Positions 14,201 to 22,165 of a stretch of DNA of 64,000 bases are shown in pieces (position 1 is the stretch's first letter; the number at the start of each line of letters is the position of its first letter). The position numbers and the translations under genes are program-made. The notes under the pieces were generated by a model that was not told the origin of the DNA, ran no database searches, and saw only the letters and a list, made by a program, of their open reading frames with translations. This DNA comes from Mimachlamys varia (taxonomy: Eukaryota > Mollusca > Bivalvia > Pectinida > Pectinidae): the NCBI GenBank assembly GCA_947623455.1, contig OX392528.1, positions 53,834,322-53,898,321 on the forward strand, in the 5' to 3' direction.

Positions 14201-17200
14201 ACCAATACTTTCATGAGCGGGGAATCCAAAGGCAAACCAGTTTGATCTTTGAACATGCTTTAAACGTTTCTCCGTACACCTGCGTTTTTAGAAAGCACAT
14301 CTGATCAGAAAGATTTACGTCTTTTCGTAAAGCGAATGTTGAGCAAGTAAAGATGTAATCCTGTCAATTATTTGTTTGTCTGATGGTAATAATGATAATA
14401 ATATACAACATTTATATAGGCCACAGTACGAGATTTTAGGACACACAACAATAACTCTGTCTGCGACCTCAGTGATCGTGACGGCTGATACAGGGTAACT
14501 AGCTCCCTTATGTACTGGGGAGCTGTTCCATCCAGTGCCTTGTATGTGTATACCAAGATTTTGTACTGTGACCTGTTTTGTACGGGTAACCAGTACAATG
14601 AAAATAAATAAGAGAATACCGAAGCGTTAACATAATCAAAATCCAAACTCGAAATCGATTAAACCAGGGGCAAAAAATGAACAAAGGAAAGGTTCACATG
14701 GAGACCCTTGTAAAAGTTCAAGAGAATAAGACCATGTCAAATATAGTTTTTATCCATTCAAAACGTTGATATGTGTGATAATATCTACTACTTTGACCAA
14801 TATAAGAGTTAAAATAGTGAAAAATTTATCTATATTTACCAATATAAAAATAACTGCTATGGTAAATATTGAATGTTACATTACATTAACACGAATCCCT
14901 GATGGTAATTATATCACAGAAACATGGATTATTATCTCATAAAGATGATATTACCAGTGATATGATCAATAACACCGTATGATCCATGTACTTTGTGTAA
15001 CATACAAATGTATACGACACAACAGAACCTAACAATTATAGATTAAGCAAGGTTCATATATAACAGATGTGGCCCTTACTCATTCTTTGAATGGAAGGAT
15101 TATAATGAAGAAGAAGAAGAAGAAGAAGAAGAAGAAGAATATAAGGAAGTGAAGAAGAGGAAGAAGAAAAATATAAGAAAGTGAAGAAAATGAAAGGGGG
15201 GGGGGGAGATAGAGAGAGAAAAAAGAAGAATATTAGGAATTGTCAAGAAACCGAAAGTTGAACTCGTGTTTTAAAGGAAACACATTGAAAAATACTTTGA
15301 TTTGAAACATGTGATGGCTAGTTTAAAAACTGCAAAAATACTTTTTTAGATACAAATTAAGTAATAGTTGTGTAGTGGTAACCCATCATATGTAATTTGT
15401 ATATATATATATAACGTAACGTTCGTCCAGTATTCATGTACAGCATTGCCGAAAACTTCATAGATTATGATATAGCAATATTATACGGATCGTATTTCAC
15501 ATAGACATTGTTATGAAGCACTATGAAACGGATATCTGTTGATTACATGTACATATGTATAATGAAATATGATTTATTCCTGGCGTCCTCTGTTCTGTAT
15601 ATCGTTACACTAAACCCCCTTCCATAGTTTCGCATTAGCTCTGGGGTTCTTATTGCCTTATTCATGAAATAGCTGGGGGCATACAAATGATTGGTCCTTG
15701 TCCGCCATTTCGTCATTCCGTCATAATTTTTTCACTCGAATGAAGAAAATGAAGTGCAATTAAGTATGTAGATCATACTAAAATGCAGGCCAAATTTTGA
15801 TTTAACAGTGATCCACTGATTCATTCTTAAGTTACGACTAATTGAAATAAAATCAGGTTACCAAAGCGTAAACAAAAGCATAATCCAAACTCAAAATCGA
15901 TTAAACTAAAGGCAAAATAAGAACACAGGAAAGATTTACATTTAAACCCTCGTTAAAGTAAAAGAGAATAAGACCAGGTGTTCCCGAAGAGTAAGCGTCT
16001 TCTGCTTCATCGACGACGCCTGCCATGTAAATCTTGGCCACATCCAAGTAAGCATCAATCCTCGAAATGAGAACCAAGACATCGTTGTCAATCACAACAA
16101 GTAAGCACACTAATAAGCAAACTCAAAAACGTCCATCTTCATATCATACAAAGATAAAGAATATTTCTCAATGATGTCAAGATGGCGACCATACAATTTT
16201 CTTATAGTCTTTAATGAAGTTGATAAATTACAATTAAAGAGGGTATGACCCGATCCTGAACCTTGGCGAACTTCAGACAAGTATGGCGCTATTTTAAGAA
16301 TCTTTCTTTGCTCAATTTCTCTCAATTTGCTTGAAAGCTCCATTATTCTCCTTAGCTGCCGCTGGGAGTACTCGTGTCACGCTGACACACCTAGTTTCAA
16401 CATAAGGTATTTACAAAAAGGAGACATATATGGTATTAATCCTTACGAGGCTAAAAATTCTATATATATAATTTCAGCTCTGCCTAATCGATGGCGTTAA
16501 TACATAACATTTCGACATCACTGAAGGGTCCTAGGAGGACGAAACAACTGTATGATGCAGTTTAATTCATTTTTAGGTATACTGTGTATATTACTAAATT
16601 TAAAAGGTGCAGCATGTGTGTGTTACGTCATCCTTATATAGAACTATGAGCACGTTTTATAGTCGCCATCTTTGTCTTATTGAGAAATATTTTGTAACTT
16701 TGTGTGATATGAAGATGGGCCTTTTTTTAGTATGCCCATTAGTGTGCTTACCTGTTTACGAAATTAAATCACAGCTATAGCCTCTTTCTGACTGCAAATT
16801 ACAGTAATATTATGTTTAGCCTCTTCCTGGCTACAAATCACAACTATAGCCTATTTCTGACTACACATTTCAGCTATAGCCCCTTGCTGACTACGAAATA
16901 CAGCTACAGCCTCTTTCTAACTACAAATTACAGCTAAATCCTCTTTCTGACTACTCATTTCAACTATAGCCTCTTTCTGACTACGAAATACAGCTGTAGC
17001 CTCTTTCTGACTACATATGTTAGCCTTATATTAGTGTCTTTCTGATTACACTATAAACCTTTCCCAAAAGTATTGTTATTCTTGATAAAACACAATGGTA
17101 GATACAATATGAATTTCCTAAAAGTGTTTTTTTTTTTGTGATAGTTTGGCGCCATGTGACAGTCGAATGACGTAATTACCATTATGACGTCATACTTACA

Positions 17201-18258
17201 TGACGCAAATTGGTTTCAAATACACTTTCCAGTGAAGTCATGATATGGCAAACACGGGAGATAAAAACACTTTGAAATAGGCCTTTTTCATGCATGGAAT
17301 TACAGCTATTACCTTTTTCGTATGTAAATTTACAGCTAAAACCTGTTTGTGACTTTAATTTACATCTATAGCATGTTTGTGACTATAAATTACAACTATA
17401 ATCTGTTTGTAAATCTTAATTACCACTGTACCTGCTTCTGCTTTAAATTACAGCTTTAATATGTTTCAATTTATAGCTATAGCCTGTTTCAGACGACTTC
17501 AATTTATAGCTTTTGCCTGTTTCAGACGATTTCAATTTATAGCTTTAGCCTGTTTCAGACGATTTCAAAGTATAGCAAGCTATAGCTTGTTTCAGACTTT
17601 GAATTACAGCTATAGACTACTTATCGTTAAACTACAACGTGAACATACATTGTTTAGCCATACGATGCAATTAGAATTTAAAACAGGTGCTTCTTTCTTT
17701 ATGGTGTTTTTTATATTTTTTTTGTGGATTATTAACGTCATTTTACTTTGGCATGTTTGAATTATAAGTAAATCTATATTGAACTACAAATATAGTTTTT
17801 CATTAATTAATATTTTACTGAAGTTACACCGCGAAAATAATGTTCATGTCAATTATCATAGCTGAAAATTAACAAATACATAGCACGGTAGTATAAAAAA
17901 AAAATATATCTGAAATAAGAATAAGTTTCATAACATAGAGTTAACCCAGTAAAGGTTGTTTTTATTATAATTCTCACACAGGGACGGAAACATACCTCTT
18001 TTTTTGTATAAATTAGAAACAGTTGCAAATGATTTCAGCCGGAAATTAAAATAGCAGTGCACTGTATGGGAAATGAGAAGGAAATGGTTAACATTATGGA
18101 AAAAGGCAGCCCGGTGGCAGGAAAACGTAATCATTGTCAACATCCATGTTTTATGAAACACTTATATATAAATTGATGGTGAATGTTTTTTCATCTTGGT
18201 CGTTATTTTATTAAATATGAATAAAAAAAATACTTACCTTCATTTTAAATCCAATATT
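1870..18258 (-). CDS. Solute carrier organic anion transporter (SLCO/OATP family), whole gene model, 14 exons
   Basis: OATPs are 12-helix plasma-membrane carriers for bulky organic anions such as conjugated steroids, bile salts, eicosanoids and xenobiotics. I joined 18243-18238, 13414-13349, 12708-12641, 12307-11982, 11651-11448, 10617-10518, 9909-9782, 8821-8697, 8173-8035, 7224-7026, 5209-5050, 3952-3768, 3282-3218 and 2225-1870. The sum is 2127 nt, exactly 709 codons with the stop; every intron is GT..AG and every phase matches. Hallmarks in order: EKRFNLSSSQS near helix 2, KGHRPRW, the OATP signature as DSVWIGAWWIGF before helix 6, a Kazal-like cysteine loop between helices 9 and 10, and VPDEHRALGLGLQ before helix 11. 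Length is typical of the family (about 650-720). Subfamily cannot be fixed by eye, so no symbol is given. The first coding exon is the weak point. ATTAAA at about 1688-1683 is a possible polyA signal. Confidence 0.93.
3218..3282 (-). CDS. OATP exon 13, helix 11 start
   Basis: Acceptor TTTGTAG, donor GTAAAAC. 65 nt, residues 570-591: CVPDEHRALGLGLQWVALRL, the conserved stretch entering helix 11. Phase fits both neighbours. Confidence 0.94.
3768..3952 (-). CDS. OATP exon 12, end of cysteine loop and helix 10
   Basis: Acceptor TTTTTTGCAG, donor GTAAGTGA. Residues 508-569 complete the cysteine set (FCKC, ECGQKC), include sequon NFT, and form helix 10 (MYAFIILLLIGMLFTLTTVT). Confidence 0.94.
4133..4232 (-). 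mobile_element. Family R retroelement tail, fragment
   Basis: Matches the shared 3' UTR (ATACTGAAGCGTTAACG, ATCGAACAAAG, AAGAATAAGACC) in reverse; diverged. Confidence 0.55.
4580..4613. promoter_or_regulatory. Cluster of three CREB/ATF-type sites
   Basis: One full palindrome TGACGTCA (4580-4587) and two TGACGTC words (4596-4602, 4607-4613) within 34 bp of OATP intron sequence. Confidence 0.3.
5050..5209 (-). CDS. OATP exon 11, Kazal-like domain of the large extracellular loop
   Basis: Acceptor CTTTACTAG, donor GTGGGTAG. Residues 454-507. The Kazal-SLC21 pattern is plain: CNADCGCRTYTYEPVCGADG, then VTYFSPCHAGC. The sequon NAT lies near the start and NYT near the end. This disulfide-rich loop is needed for surface delivery in studied OATPs. 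Confidence 0.96.
5215..7025. other. OATP intron 10
   Basis: Holds the ACGCA-rich block. At 6652-6712 there is an echo of the exon 11 start (TTACACGACGACT..AG and an acceptor-like CTAATGG). The rest is featureless. Confidence 0.5.
5410..5660. repeat. CpG-rich degenerate ACGCA repeat in an OATP intron
   Basis: ACGCA/TGCGT words occur about every 15-25 bp in an otherwise AT-rich intron; unit length is not constant. Open frames on both strands here have no recognisable domain. Confidence 0.45.
7026..7224 (-). CDS. OATP exon 10, helices 8-9
   Basis: Acceptor TTGATTACAG, donor GTAAGTAT. Residues 388-453: AVTVGGGAGGMILGGVLIKFF matches the family's glycine-rich helix 8. Helix 9 and INCPESQIAGLN follow, the start of the large extracellular loop. 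Confidence 0.95.
7738..8024 (+). mobile_element. Family R retroelement tail
   Basis: Starts at the end of the RT reading frame (ATATGAAGATGGACG, coding Tyr-Glu-Asp-Gly-Arg-like tail in frame-shifted form here) and runs to the shared end ACTTCGGTATGGTCTGATTT. It lies antisense in the OATP intron and stops close to the exon 9 donor. Confidence 0.75.
8035..8173 (-). CDS. OATP exon 9, helix 7 and start of helix 8
   Basis: Acceptor TTTATTTACAG, donor ATGG|GTATGT. Residues 342-387: helix 7 (YVCMVLGACAETLIVGGLSAF) and the conserved APKILEEKFDISPASAGLIMG. A family R tail ends about a dozen bases past this donor. Confidence 0.94.
8697..8821 (-). CDS. OATP exon 8, central cytoplasmic loop
   Basis: Acceptor CTTCCTCACAG, donor GTAAGTAG. 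Residues 300-341 are charged (EHIREARITEKDRTRLEAEQ then DFPKAIF). DFPKA just before helix 7 is the usual OATP pattern. Phases match exons 7 and 9. Confidence 0.9.
9111..9218. promoter_or_regulatory. Promoter-like cluster inside an OATP intron
   Basis: TGACGTCA at 9111-9118, CACGTG at 9127-9132 and 9142-9147, CCAAT at 9175-9179, then TATATA at 9196-9201 and TATATAA at 9212-9218, in plus-strand order. A further CACGTG lies near 9337. It could be an internal promoter or chance. Confidence 0.25.
9440..9780. repeat. 43-bp tandem repeat beside OATP exon 7
   Basis: TTTACCTGGATATTTCAT recurs near 9460, 9503, 9543, 9586 and 9628, with a looser copy at 9745. On the gene strand each TTACCTGG is a donor-like CCAGGTAA. 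Confidence 0.75.
9782..9909 (-). CDS. OATP exon 7, OATP signature and helix 6
   Basis: Acceptor TGCACATAG, donor TTCCAG|GTAGGT. Residues 257-299 contain DSVWIGAWWIGF, matching the D-x-RW-I/V-GAWW-x-G superfamily signature except that the Arg position is Val. Helix 6 follows and the exon ends IPVLGYPINLP. A tandem repeat full of donor-like CCAGGTAA words follows in the intron. Confidence 0.95.
10518..10617 (-). CDS. OATP exon 6, helix 5
   Basis: Acceptor CTTCTCCAG, donor AAAC|GTATGT. The exon 5/6 junction restores the family motif YLGIIYAITVLG. Residues 223-257 cover helix 5 (VAAGFISGGQFL) and LWVDFDRVDKT. Confidence 0.93.
11170..11436. repeat. 17-19-bp tandem repeat beside OATP exon 5
   Basis: About 15 units of GAGAACATGTTTTGGGT with changes, from 11170 to within about a dozen bases of the exon 5 donor. 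The small open frames here are repeat artefacts. Confidence 0.85.
11448..11651 (-). CDS. OATP exon 5, extracellular loop and helix 4
   Basis: Acceptor TTTTTCCAG, donor CTCG|GTACGC. Residues 156-223 include a cysteine-bearing extracellular loop (ICDPKSLDPC) and helix 4 (FLYIFMLAQFVHGIGFTPFF), then the typical LGTAYVDDN. An 18-bp tandem repeat begins about a dozen bases into the following intron. Confidence 0.93.
11982..12307 (-). CDS. OATP exon 4, helices 1-3
   Basis: Acceptor TTTTACAG, donor GTAAATA; residues 47-155. It holds helix 1 (FYVLWMCLIGFVEGAAV), the very conserved EKRFNLSSSQSALIVSS run into helix 2, the DIGAI motif, KGHRPRWLGGG before helix 3, and helix 3 itself. This exon alone identifies the family. 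Confidence 0.96.
12380..12480 (+). mobile_element. Family R tail with internal deletion
   Basis: GTGATATGAAGA is joined directly to CGCTTACTCTTT, skipping about 150 bp between two GAAGA words present in full copies. It then continues through GGTCTTACTATCTT and CATGTAAATC. Confidence 0.65.
12490..12640. repeat. Degenerate repeat beside OATP exon 3
   Basis: Loose units of about 35 bp built on ATACTCTACTCACTTAA; several contain CTTAC (donor-like GTAAG on the gene strand) and the last runs into the real exon 3 donor. Confidence 0.45.
12641..12708 (-). CDS. OATP exon 3, N-terminal tail
   Basis: Acceptor TTTTTTTCCAG, donor GTAAGTAG. 68 nt encode residues 25-47 (SPSACSKSWKDDRDLNCRYG...). The last codon is split and completed by exon 4 to give a PLKCSKRF junction leading into helix 1. 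Confidence 0.8.
12906..13289 (+). mobile_element. TTAA-flanked MITE, copy 1
   Basis: Ends AGGCCCAATACACGTAA and TTACGTATATTGGGCCT are inverted repeats; TTAA flanks both sides (12902-12905, 13290-13293). Noncoding. TTAA targets suggest a piggyBac-type or related mobilising transposase. Confidence 0.8.
13349..13414 (-). CDS. OATP exon 2, N-terminal cytoplasmic tail
   Basis: Acceptor TTGCAG, donor GTAAGAAA. 66 nt encode residues 3-24, a polar stretch (GKNTYGIDNKAF..., ending NGDPNN). N-terminal OATP tails are poorly conserved, so support is the clean splice signals and the phase match on both sides. Confidence 0.7.
13415..14400. other. OATP intron 1, proximal part
   Basis: No gene. A CRE-like TGACGTGACGTCACG is at 13581 and a small perfect palindrome TTCGCGAC/GTCGCGAA near 14085. 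Confidence 0.5.
14410..14592 (-). pseudogene. LINE reverse transcriptase C-terminal fragment
   Basis: Translates to LYWLPVQNRSQYKILVYTYK, then a KALDG.AP.YI.EL..LYQPSRSLRS pattern. That is the conserved end of CR1/L2/jockey-like non-LTR reverse transcriptases. Only this piece remains, fused to a family R tail. No start and no active site, so it is dead. Confidence 0.75.
14593..14737 (-). mobile_element. Family R tail, fragment
   Basis: Shared 3' end in reverse (GAATACCGAAGCGTTAAC ... AAGAGAATAAGACCA). It abuts the LINE fragment at 14410-14592. Confidence 0.7.
15104..15235 (+). repeat. GAA microsatellite and purine run
   Basis: About 11 GAA units (15107-15139) followed by imperfect GAAGTGAAGAA and an 11-base G run. 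Confidence 0.9.
15850..16350 (-). pseudogene. Family R copy with RT C-terminus
   Basis: Minus strand. A degraded RT end including KLYGRHLDIIEKYSLSLYDM and MKMDVFEFAY-stop (16110-16343 open) is followed by the standard 3' UTR to 15850. Truncated at its 5' end. Confidence 0.75.
16514..16635 (+). mobile_element. Family B element with hammerhead, core mutated
   Basis: Hammerhead at 16516-16557: stem I CATCA/TGATG, stem II GTCCT/AGGAC and GAAA are kept, but the core reads CTGAAGG, losing the invariant A9, and stem III is weakened. A family R tail follows at once in the same orientation. Confidence 0.7.
16640..16765 (+). mobile_element. Family R fragment (RT end) downstream of a family B element
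   Basis: TTTATAGTCGCCATCTTTGT and GTGATATGAAGATGG mark the RT end; the 3' UTR is cut after GTGTGCTTACCTG. Confidence 0.65.
16770..17040. repeat. 33-bp minisatellite in OATP intron 1
   Basis: About 8 units of CTATAGCCTCTTTCTGACTA plus CAAATTACAG, moderately diverged. Confidence 0.8.
17168..17206. promoter_or_regulatory. CREB/ATF-like cluster in the first OATP intron
   Basis: TGACGTAA, the palindrome TGACGTCA (17185-17192) and TGACGC within 40 bp. Another palindrome within TGACGTGACGTCACG is at 13581-13595. Confidence 0.27.
17280..17620. repeat. Related minisatellite, second block
   Basis: About 10 units resembling the 16.8-kb block (TACAGCTATAGCCTGTTTCAG); the last four are the most regular. 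The 240 bp between the blocks hold a CREB/ATF-like cluster and unique sequence. Confidence 0.7.
17625..18235. other. OATP intron 1, distal part
   Basis: AT-rich; nothing supported. Confidence 0.5.
18238..18258 (-). CDS. OATP exon 1 (candidate start exon, 2 codons)
   Basis: On the minus strand AAAATGAAG is followed at once by the strong donor GTAAGTA. ATG (18243-18241) plus AAG gives Met-Lys and joins exon 2 in phase 0. A possible acceptor (TTTTAG) ends at 18259, so the exon could be a 21-nt microexon with a short 5' UTR, or it may run further upstream. It is inferred from splice signals and phase only, because two residues carry no family evidence. Confidence 0.45.
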
Positions 18259-18399
18259 CTAAAATGACATTTGCAGATTTAAATTTGTGTAAATCAGTTT
18301 CCAAAAGAAAAACACAAAGATGCCTACAGCTATACACTTTACCAGATATAAAGTGTAACGGTTCCAGCAACTATGTTAACATGCTTCGCTGTTTGATCG

Positions 18400-18490
18400 A
18401 CAGTGGTCAATGTTACCGGATACTCCCTGTAAAACTGGACAACGGTCAATGTCAACGGATAGTCGGTATAAATCTGGCCAGCGGTTAATG
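18400..18490. repeat. Short 39-bp tandem repeat
   Basis: Two and a bit units of GGTCAATGTTACCGGATACT-type sequence (GTCAATGTCAACGGATAGTC in the second). Confidence 0.6.
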
Positions 18491-18642
18491 CATTTCACCT
18501 TCATAAATGACACTGGCTTATCTATTTGTGTTGTGATATGATGGAAAGACATTATTGTGGTGTACACTACCTGGCTGTTACTTCAATATCAAGTTACAGA
18601 TTATTATGATCCTAGCAGAAATAAAACGCCATTAACACCTTG

Positions 18643-18972
18643 TAGAATCCTCGATATCCAGGGATTATGCTCACCTTTATTCTCTAGATCTACACCACTG
18701 ATATATGTCATGGCAAACCTAAAGGCACGCTCAGGTAAAACAAAAACCTGACCAATCGCTAGGCTGCATGCATGTCTTTTGGAGAGTACAAAGGAGTCAC
18801 AACCGTCTTTATACCGTTATGTGACCACGGGATTCTTCTGATGTACATAAAAGAGTCGAACCAATTTTCTTGCCTCATCAACAAGTAGGCGCACACGGAA
18901 CTTTCAGTTTTGCCAAGACATAGTCCAGGGTTATAAAGATTGAGAGTAACCCCTGGGTATCGAGGATGACCT
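18643..18972. mobile_element. Long-TIR MITE (family F), copy 1
   Basis: AATCCTCGATATCCAGGGAT at the left and ACCCCTGGGTATCGAGGAT at the right, with inverted similarity reaching over 100 bp inward. About 330 bp, noncoding. Confidence 0.7.
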
Positions 18973-18974
18973 TG

Positions 18975-19770
18975 TTGATGTGAGTTATCCCTTTACTTCT
19001 AGATCAACAGCTGATTGCCATTTTGTGTTTACTTTAGAGGAGGATTTACTTGGTGTTGTTTTGTTTAACATCTGGTATTTTAACAGACCGAGTGTCTAAC
19101 ATTCCCAATGCTATCTGTTCTACGCAGATACCTTAAAAAAATATTCAGATTTAAGCCGTTTGCAAGACCTTATTTACAGTGTAGTATGCAAATATACGTC
19201 ATCCTTATCTATATGACACTATACACATTACTATTACAGCATGTAGATATACAATAACAATATAACGGTACATCATCTATAAAATGTCTCTATGGTTTAT
19301 ACATCATCTTTACAAAGTGGATAATATACAGTGTTCATTGTCTATAGAATATATATAACGACTAGAAAACAGAAGAAATTGATCATTAATTTTCAGTAAA
19401 TTCAATTAAACACTTACTTTATACGAGGAAATATTCCCTGTGGTTCAGTTTCCTGCCTCTGTGCCTTCCACATTGACGGATAATTTAAATCAGTAATGTA
19501 ACATGAATAACAGCAACCTAATTGGCATAGTTACTGATTTTGAAGAACTTAATTAAGGCTGGGAGAAATGAATTTAAAGTTTGCAAGAGATAGTTGAATT
19601 ATTCTTGATATTCAGTAGTAAAAATATTAATGTGTTCGAATGAAACCATATCAGCGACATTAGAAACATTGTATTAAATCATGGAGTTAGTGTGTATCAA
19701 AACTGTTGACAAACGTGAGTACAAATATCAGTTATAACTTGTGGTAATCGCTTAGTTTTTTACTGGTTGA
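18975..19770. other. Upstream flank of OATP
   Basis: AT-rich; one strong minus-strand donor near 19425 that could end a noncoding exon. Confidence 0.4.
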
Positions 19771-19774
19771 ACAT

Positions 19775-20300
19775 ATGGGCCGTCGCTACTAAACTATCTA
19801 AAGAGCTAATCCGGTCAGGTTACAAAAATCTTGTCAAATCTTTTAATTTCACTTTTAGATATATTAACGATGTGTTATCTTTAAACAATAAGAGATTTGC
19901 TGACCACTTCGATCGTATATACCCTTCTGAACTTGAAATGAAATAAAGTACATAACAGACTCTTCTTCATCAGCTGCTTAACGCAATCTCTTCTTATAAA
20001 CTAAGACCAACATAGACAGCTTACTTCTAAGCTATACAATGAACGTGACGATTTAAATTTTGCTATAGTTAACTTTCCATTTCTTGATAGTAAATTCCCA
20101 TCTTCCCAAACCTATGATGTTTACGGCTTGCTCTAAATATCGAGATTTCCGTGATAAATGTCGTTTTCTGACTGACAAACATACTACAAGTAGATTCAAG
20201 AGATGCAAGTTGATGATAATTATGGCAATTTTTTTGGTCTCCATGTTGTCTCATTGAGACATAATTTGTTTCCTTAAAAAGAAGTAATTTCAAAGTTAAT
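19775..20300 (+). pseudogene. Family R reverse transcriptase pseudogene, longest upstream reach
   Basis: In shifting frames it reads SFNFTFRYINDVLSLNN, then RFADHFDRIYPSELE, NFAIVNFPFLDS-like and YRDFRDKCRFLTDKH. This corresponds to the RT active-site region (family consensus YIDDVLSLNN, here with Asn for the first Asp) through the thumb-like end. Several stops and frameshifts make it non-functional. The family looks Penelope-like to me, but I could not test this. Confidence 0.7.
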
Positions 20301-21030
20301 CTTAAAGTTAGCCAGTGAAACATGATTAAATTTGCTCTTATTAAACATCACATTAAAACTTTAACCACCATGCAGCAATGTTGCTTTCTTTGTCTTCTAA
20401 AGATACACCGAGAATTATCAATACCAAAGGCCGACACCATCAATTACCTCGTGAAATGAAGCTTGTGGCGCACAGTTAAGCTGACATGGCTTATCACTCG
20501 GGGTTGTGATGATTCCATTCGCTGTCCGTATTCATGCATTTGCCAGCGGAATATTGAATTGGGTTTTGTTTTTTATTGATACATTCAAGAACATCCAGAA
20601 GTTGAAATAAAATTCTTGCAAATACCAGGGTACCCGTTTCCATATCAGAATATAAAAACTAAAATGGAAAAAAATGGAAATACAAAGAAACGTATATACA
20701 CAGAGCCCTCCGATTATGACAGTTTAGATAAAGTTAGCTGAAAACACCAAATAAACATTTTTGTAGACTTTACTTCAATTAGCTTTAATAAGATAACCAT
20801 TTAAGGGAAGAAAAGGTGTGCGTTATGGAGAATTATTTCTAGTGTATTAGATTCCATACTTTTACCTAGAGTACCCAAAGAGATGACAACGTCTTAATAT
20901 ATAGAGGCAGGCTTTTACCCTCAGCCTATTATTTGGAATAGCATAAGCATGGCATGTCATGAACTTACATGTAAGTCTTTATTTCTGAAATTTGTAATAT
21001 GAACACTTAAGCAGGTCCCTCTCAAAGATC
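20300..21030. other. Intergenic, no feature seen
   Basis: Unique-looking sequence between two retroelement pieces; the upstream part may be old RT-derived DNA but cannot be aligned by eye. Confidence 0.4.
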
Positions 21031-21235
21031 ACGTAACACACACATATGCTGCACCACTTAAATTTAGTAATAGATACAGTATGCCGAAAAAATGAATTAA
21101 ACTGCATCATACAGCTGTTTCGTCCTCCTAGGACTCTTCAGTGATGCTAGGGGCCAAAAGGTAGAAATAAAAAAAAAATAAACTTATGTAGAAACAGAAG
21201 GGTCAGGTGCGTAAAACCGCTATAATTGATTGATT
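21031..21235 (-). mobile_element. Family B element carrying a hammerhead ribozyme
   Basis: A repeat of about 205 bp with relatives at 16.5, 23.8 and 36.1 kb. It holds an intact type I hammerhead (21104-21147) and ends in an A-rich stretch near 21170-21185. Hammerheads of this type are known in Penelope-like elements and in noncoding retrozymes; no protein is encoded here. Confidence 0.75.
21104..21147 (-). ncRNA. Type I hammerhead ribozyme, intact by inspection
   Basis: Read on the minus strand: stem I 5' arm GCATCA, core CTGAAGA (fits CUGANGA), stem II GTCCT-AGG-AGGAC, then GAAA, a minimal palindromic stem III (ACAGCTGT), the cleavage triplet GTA, and stem I 3' arm TGATGC, which pairs fully with GCATCA. 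All catalytic core positions are present. The tiny stem III suggests activity as a dimer or with help from tertiary contacts, as for other short-stem-III hammerheads. Confidence 0.85.
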
Positions 21236-21374
21236 TAGAAGATAAACATAAAGATTTACATAAAGCATATAAATGAATTTGCTTATCAAAATGACAAATA
21301 TTTGAAAGTCTTTTCGTAATATCAAGTTGGTATTTTTTTGTAAATATGACTTAATAGAAAAACATTGTCAGTAA

Positions 21375-22050
21375 ATACGTTTGGTTTAATTGTGTTTTAC
21401 GTCCTATTAACAGCTGTTGTCATGTTAGGACGTCCCAGGTTTGTTTGTATTTTACGTCCGATTAACATCTGTGGTCATGTAAGGACATGCCAGGTTTGTT
21501 TGTGTTTTACGTCCTATTAACATCTGTGGTCATGTAAGGACGTGCCAGGTTTGTTTGTGTTTTACGTCCTATTAACAGCAGTGATCATGCAAGGACGACC
21601 CAGGTTTTCTTGTGTTTAACGTCCTATTAACAGCTGTGGTCATTTAAGGACGTGCCAGGTTTGTTTGCGTTTTACGTCCTATTAACAGCTACTGTCTTGT
21701 AAGGACGTGCCAGGTTTGTTTGTGTTTTACATCCTATTAAAAGCTGTGATCATGTAAGGACGTCCCAGATTTGTTTGTGTTTAACGTCCTATTAACATCT
21801 GTGGTCATGTATGGATGTCCCAGGTTTGTTTGTGTTTTATGTCCTATTAACAGCTGTGATCATGTAAGGACGACCCAGATTTGTTTGTGTTTTACGTCCT
21901 ATTAACAGCTGTGGTCATTTAAGGACGTGCCAGGTTTGTTTGCGTTTTACGTCCTATTTACAGCTACTGTCTTGTAAGGACGAACCAGGTTTGTTTGTGT
22001 TTTACATCCTATTAACACCTGTGATCATGTAAGGATGTGCCAGGTTTAAG
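21375..22050 (-). repeat. 12 x 55-bp tandem array from a SINE tail
   Basis: The word GTCCTATTAACAG (or a close variant) recurs at 21401 and every 55 bp to 22006 without a slip. Each unit holds AAGGACGTGCCAGGTTTGTT and GTGTTTTACGTCC. Read on the minus strand, each is the tail that ends the adjoining SINE. Confidence 0.85.
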
Positions 22051-22165
22051 AGGTGTAGGAAAGTCGGAGTACCCGGAGAAAAACCAACGACCCACGGTCA
22101 TTACCTTGTGACTGTCCCACTAAGCCCTCAGACCCGCAACCTAGAATTGGAGGACTAGTGAAAGC
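22050..22165 (-). mobile_element. SINE remnant joined to the 55-bp array
   Basis: Minus strand: TTTTTCTCCGGGTACTCCGA followed by CTTTCCTACACC and CTGGCACATCC, as in the 26.5-kb SINE. The tRNA-like head is worn or missing. Confidence 0.6.

Noticed and set aside
21375..22050. CRISPR-like array (regular 55-bp spacing)
   Set aside because: Units are repeated over their whole length with no unique spacers, and the DNA is eukaryotic.
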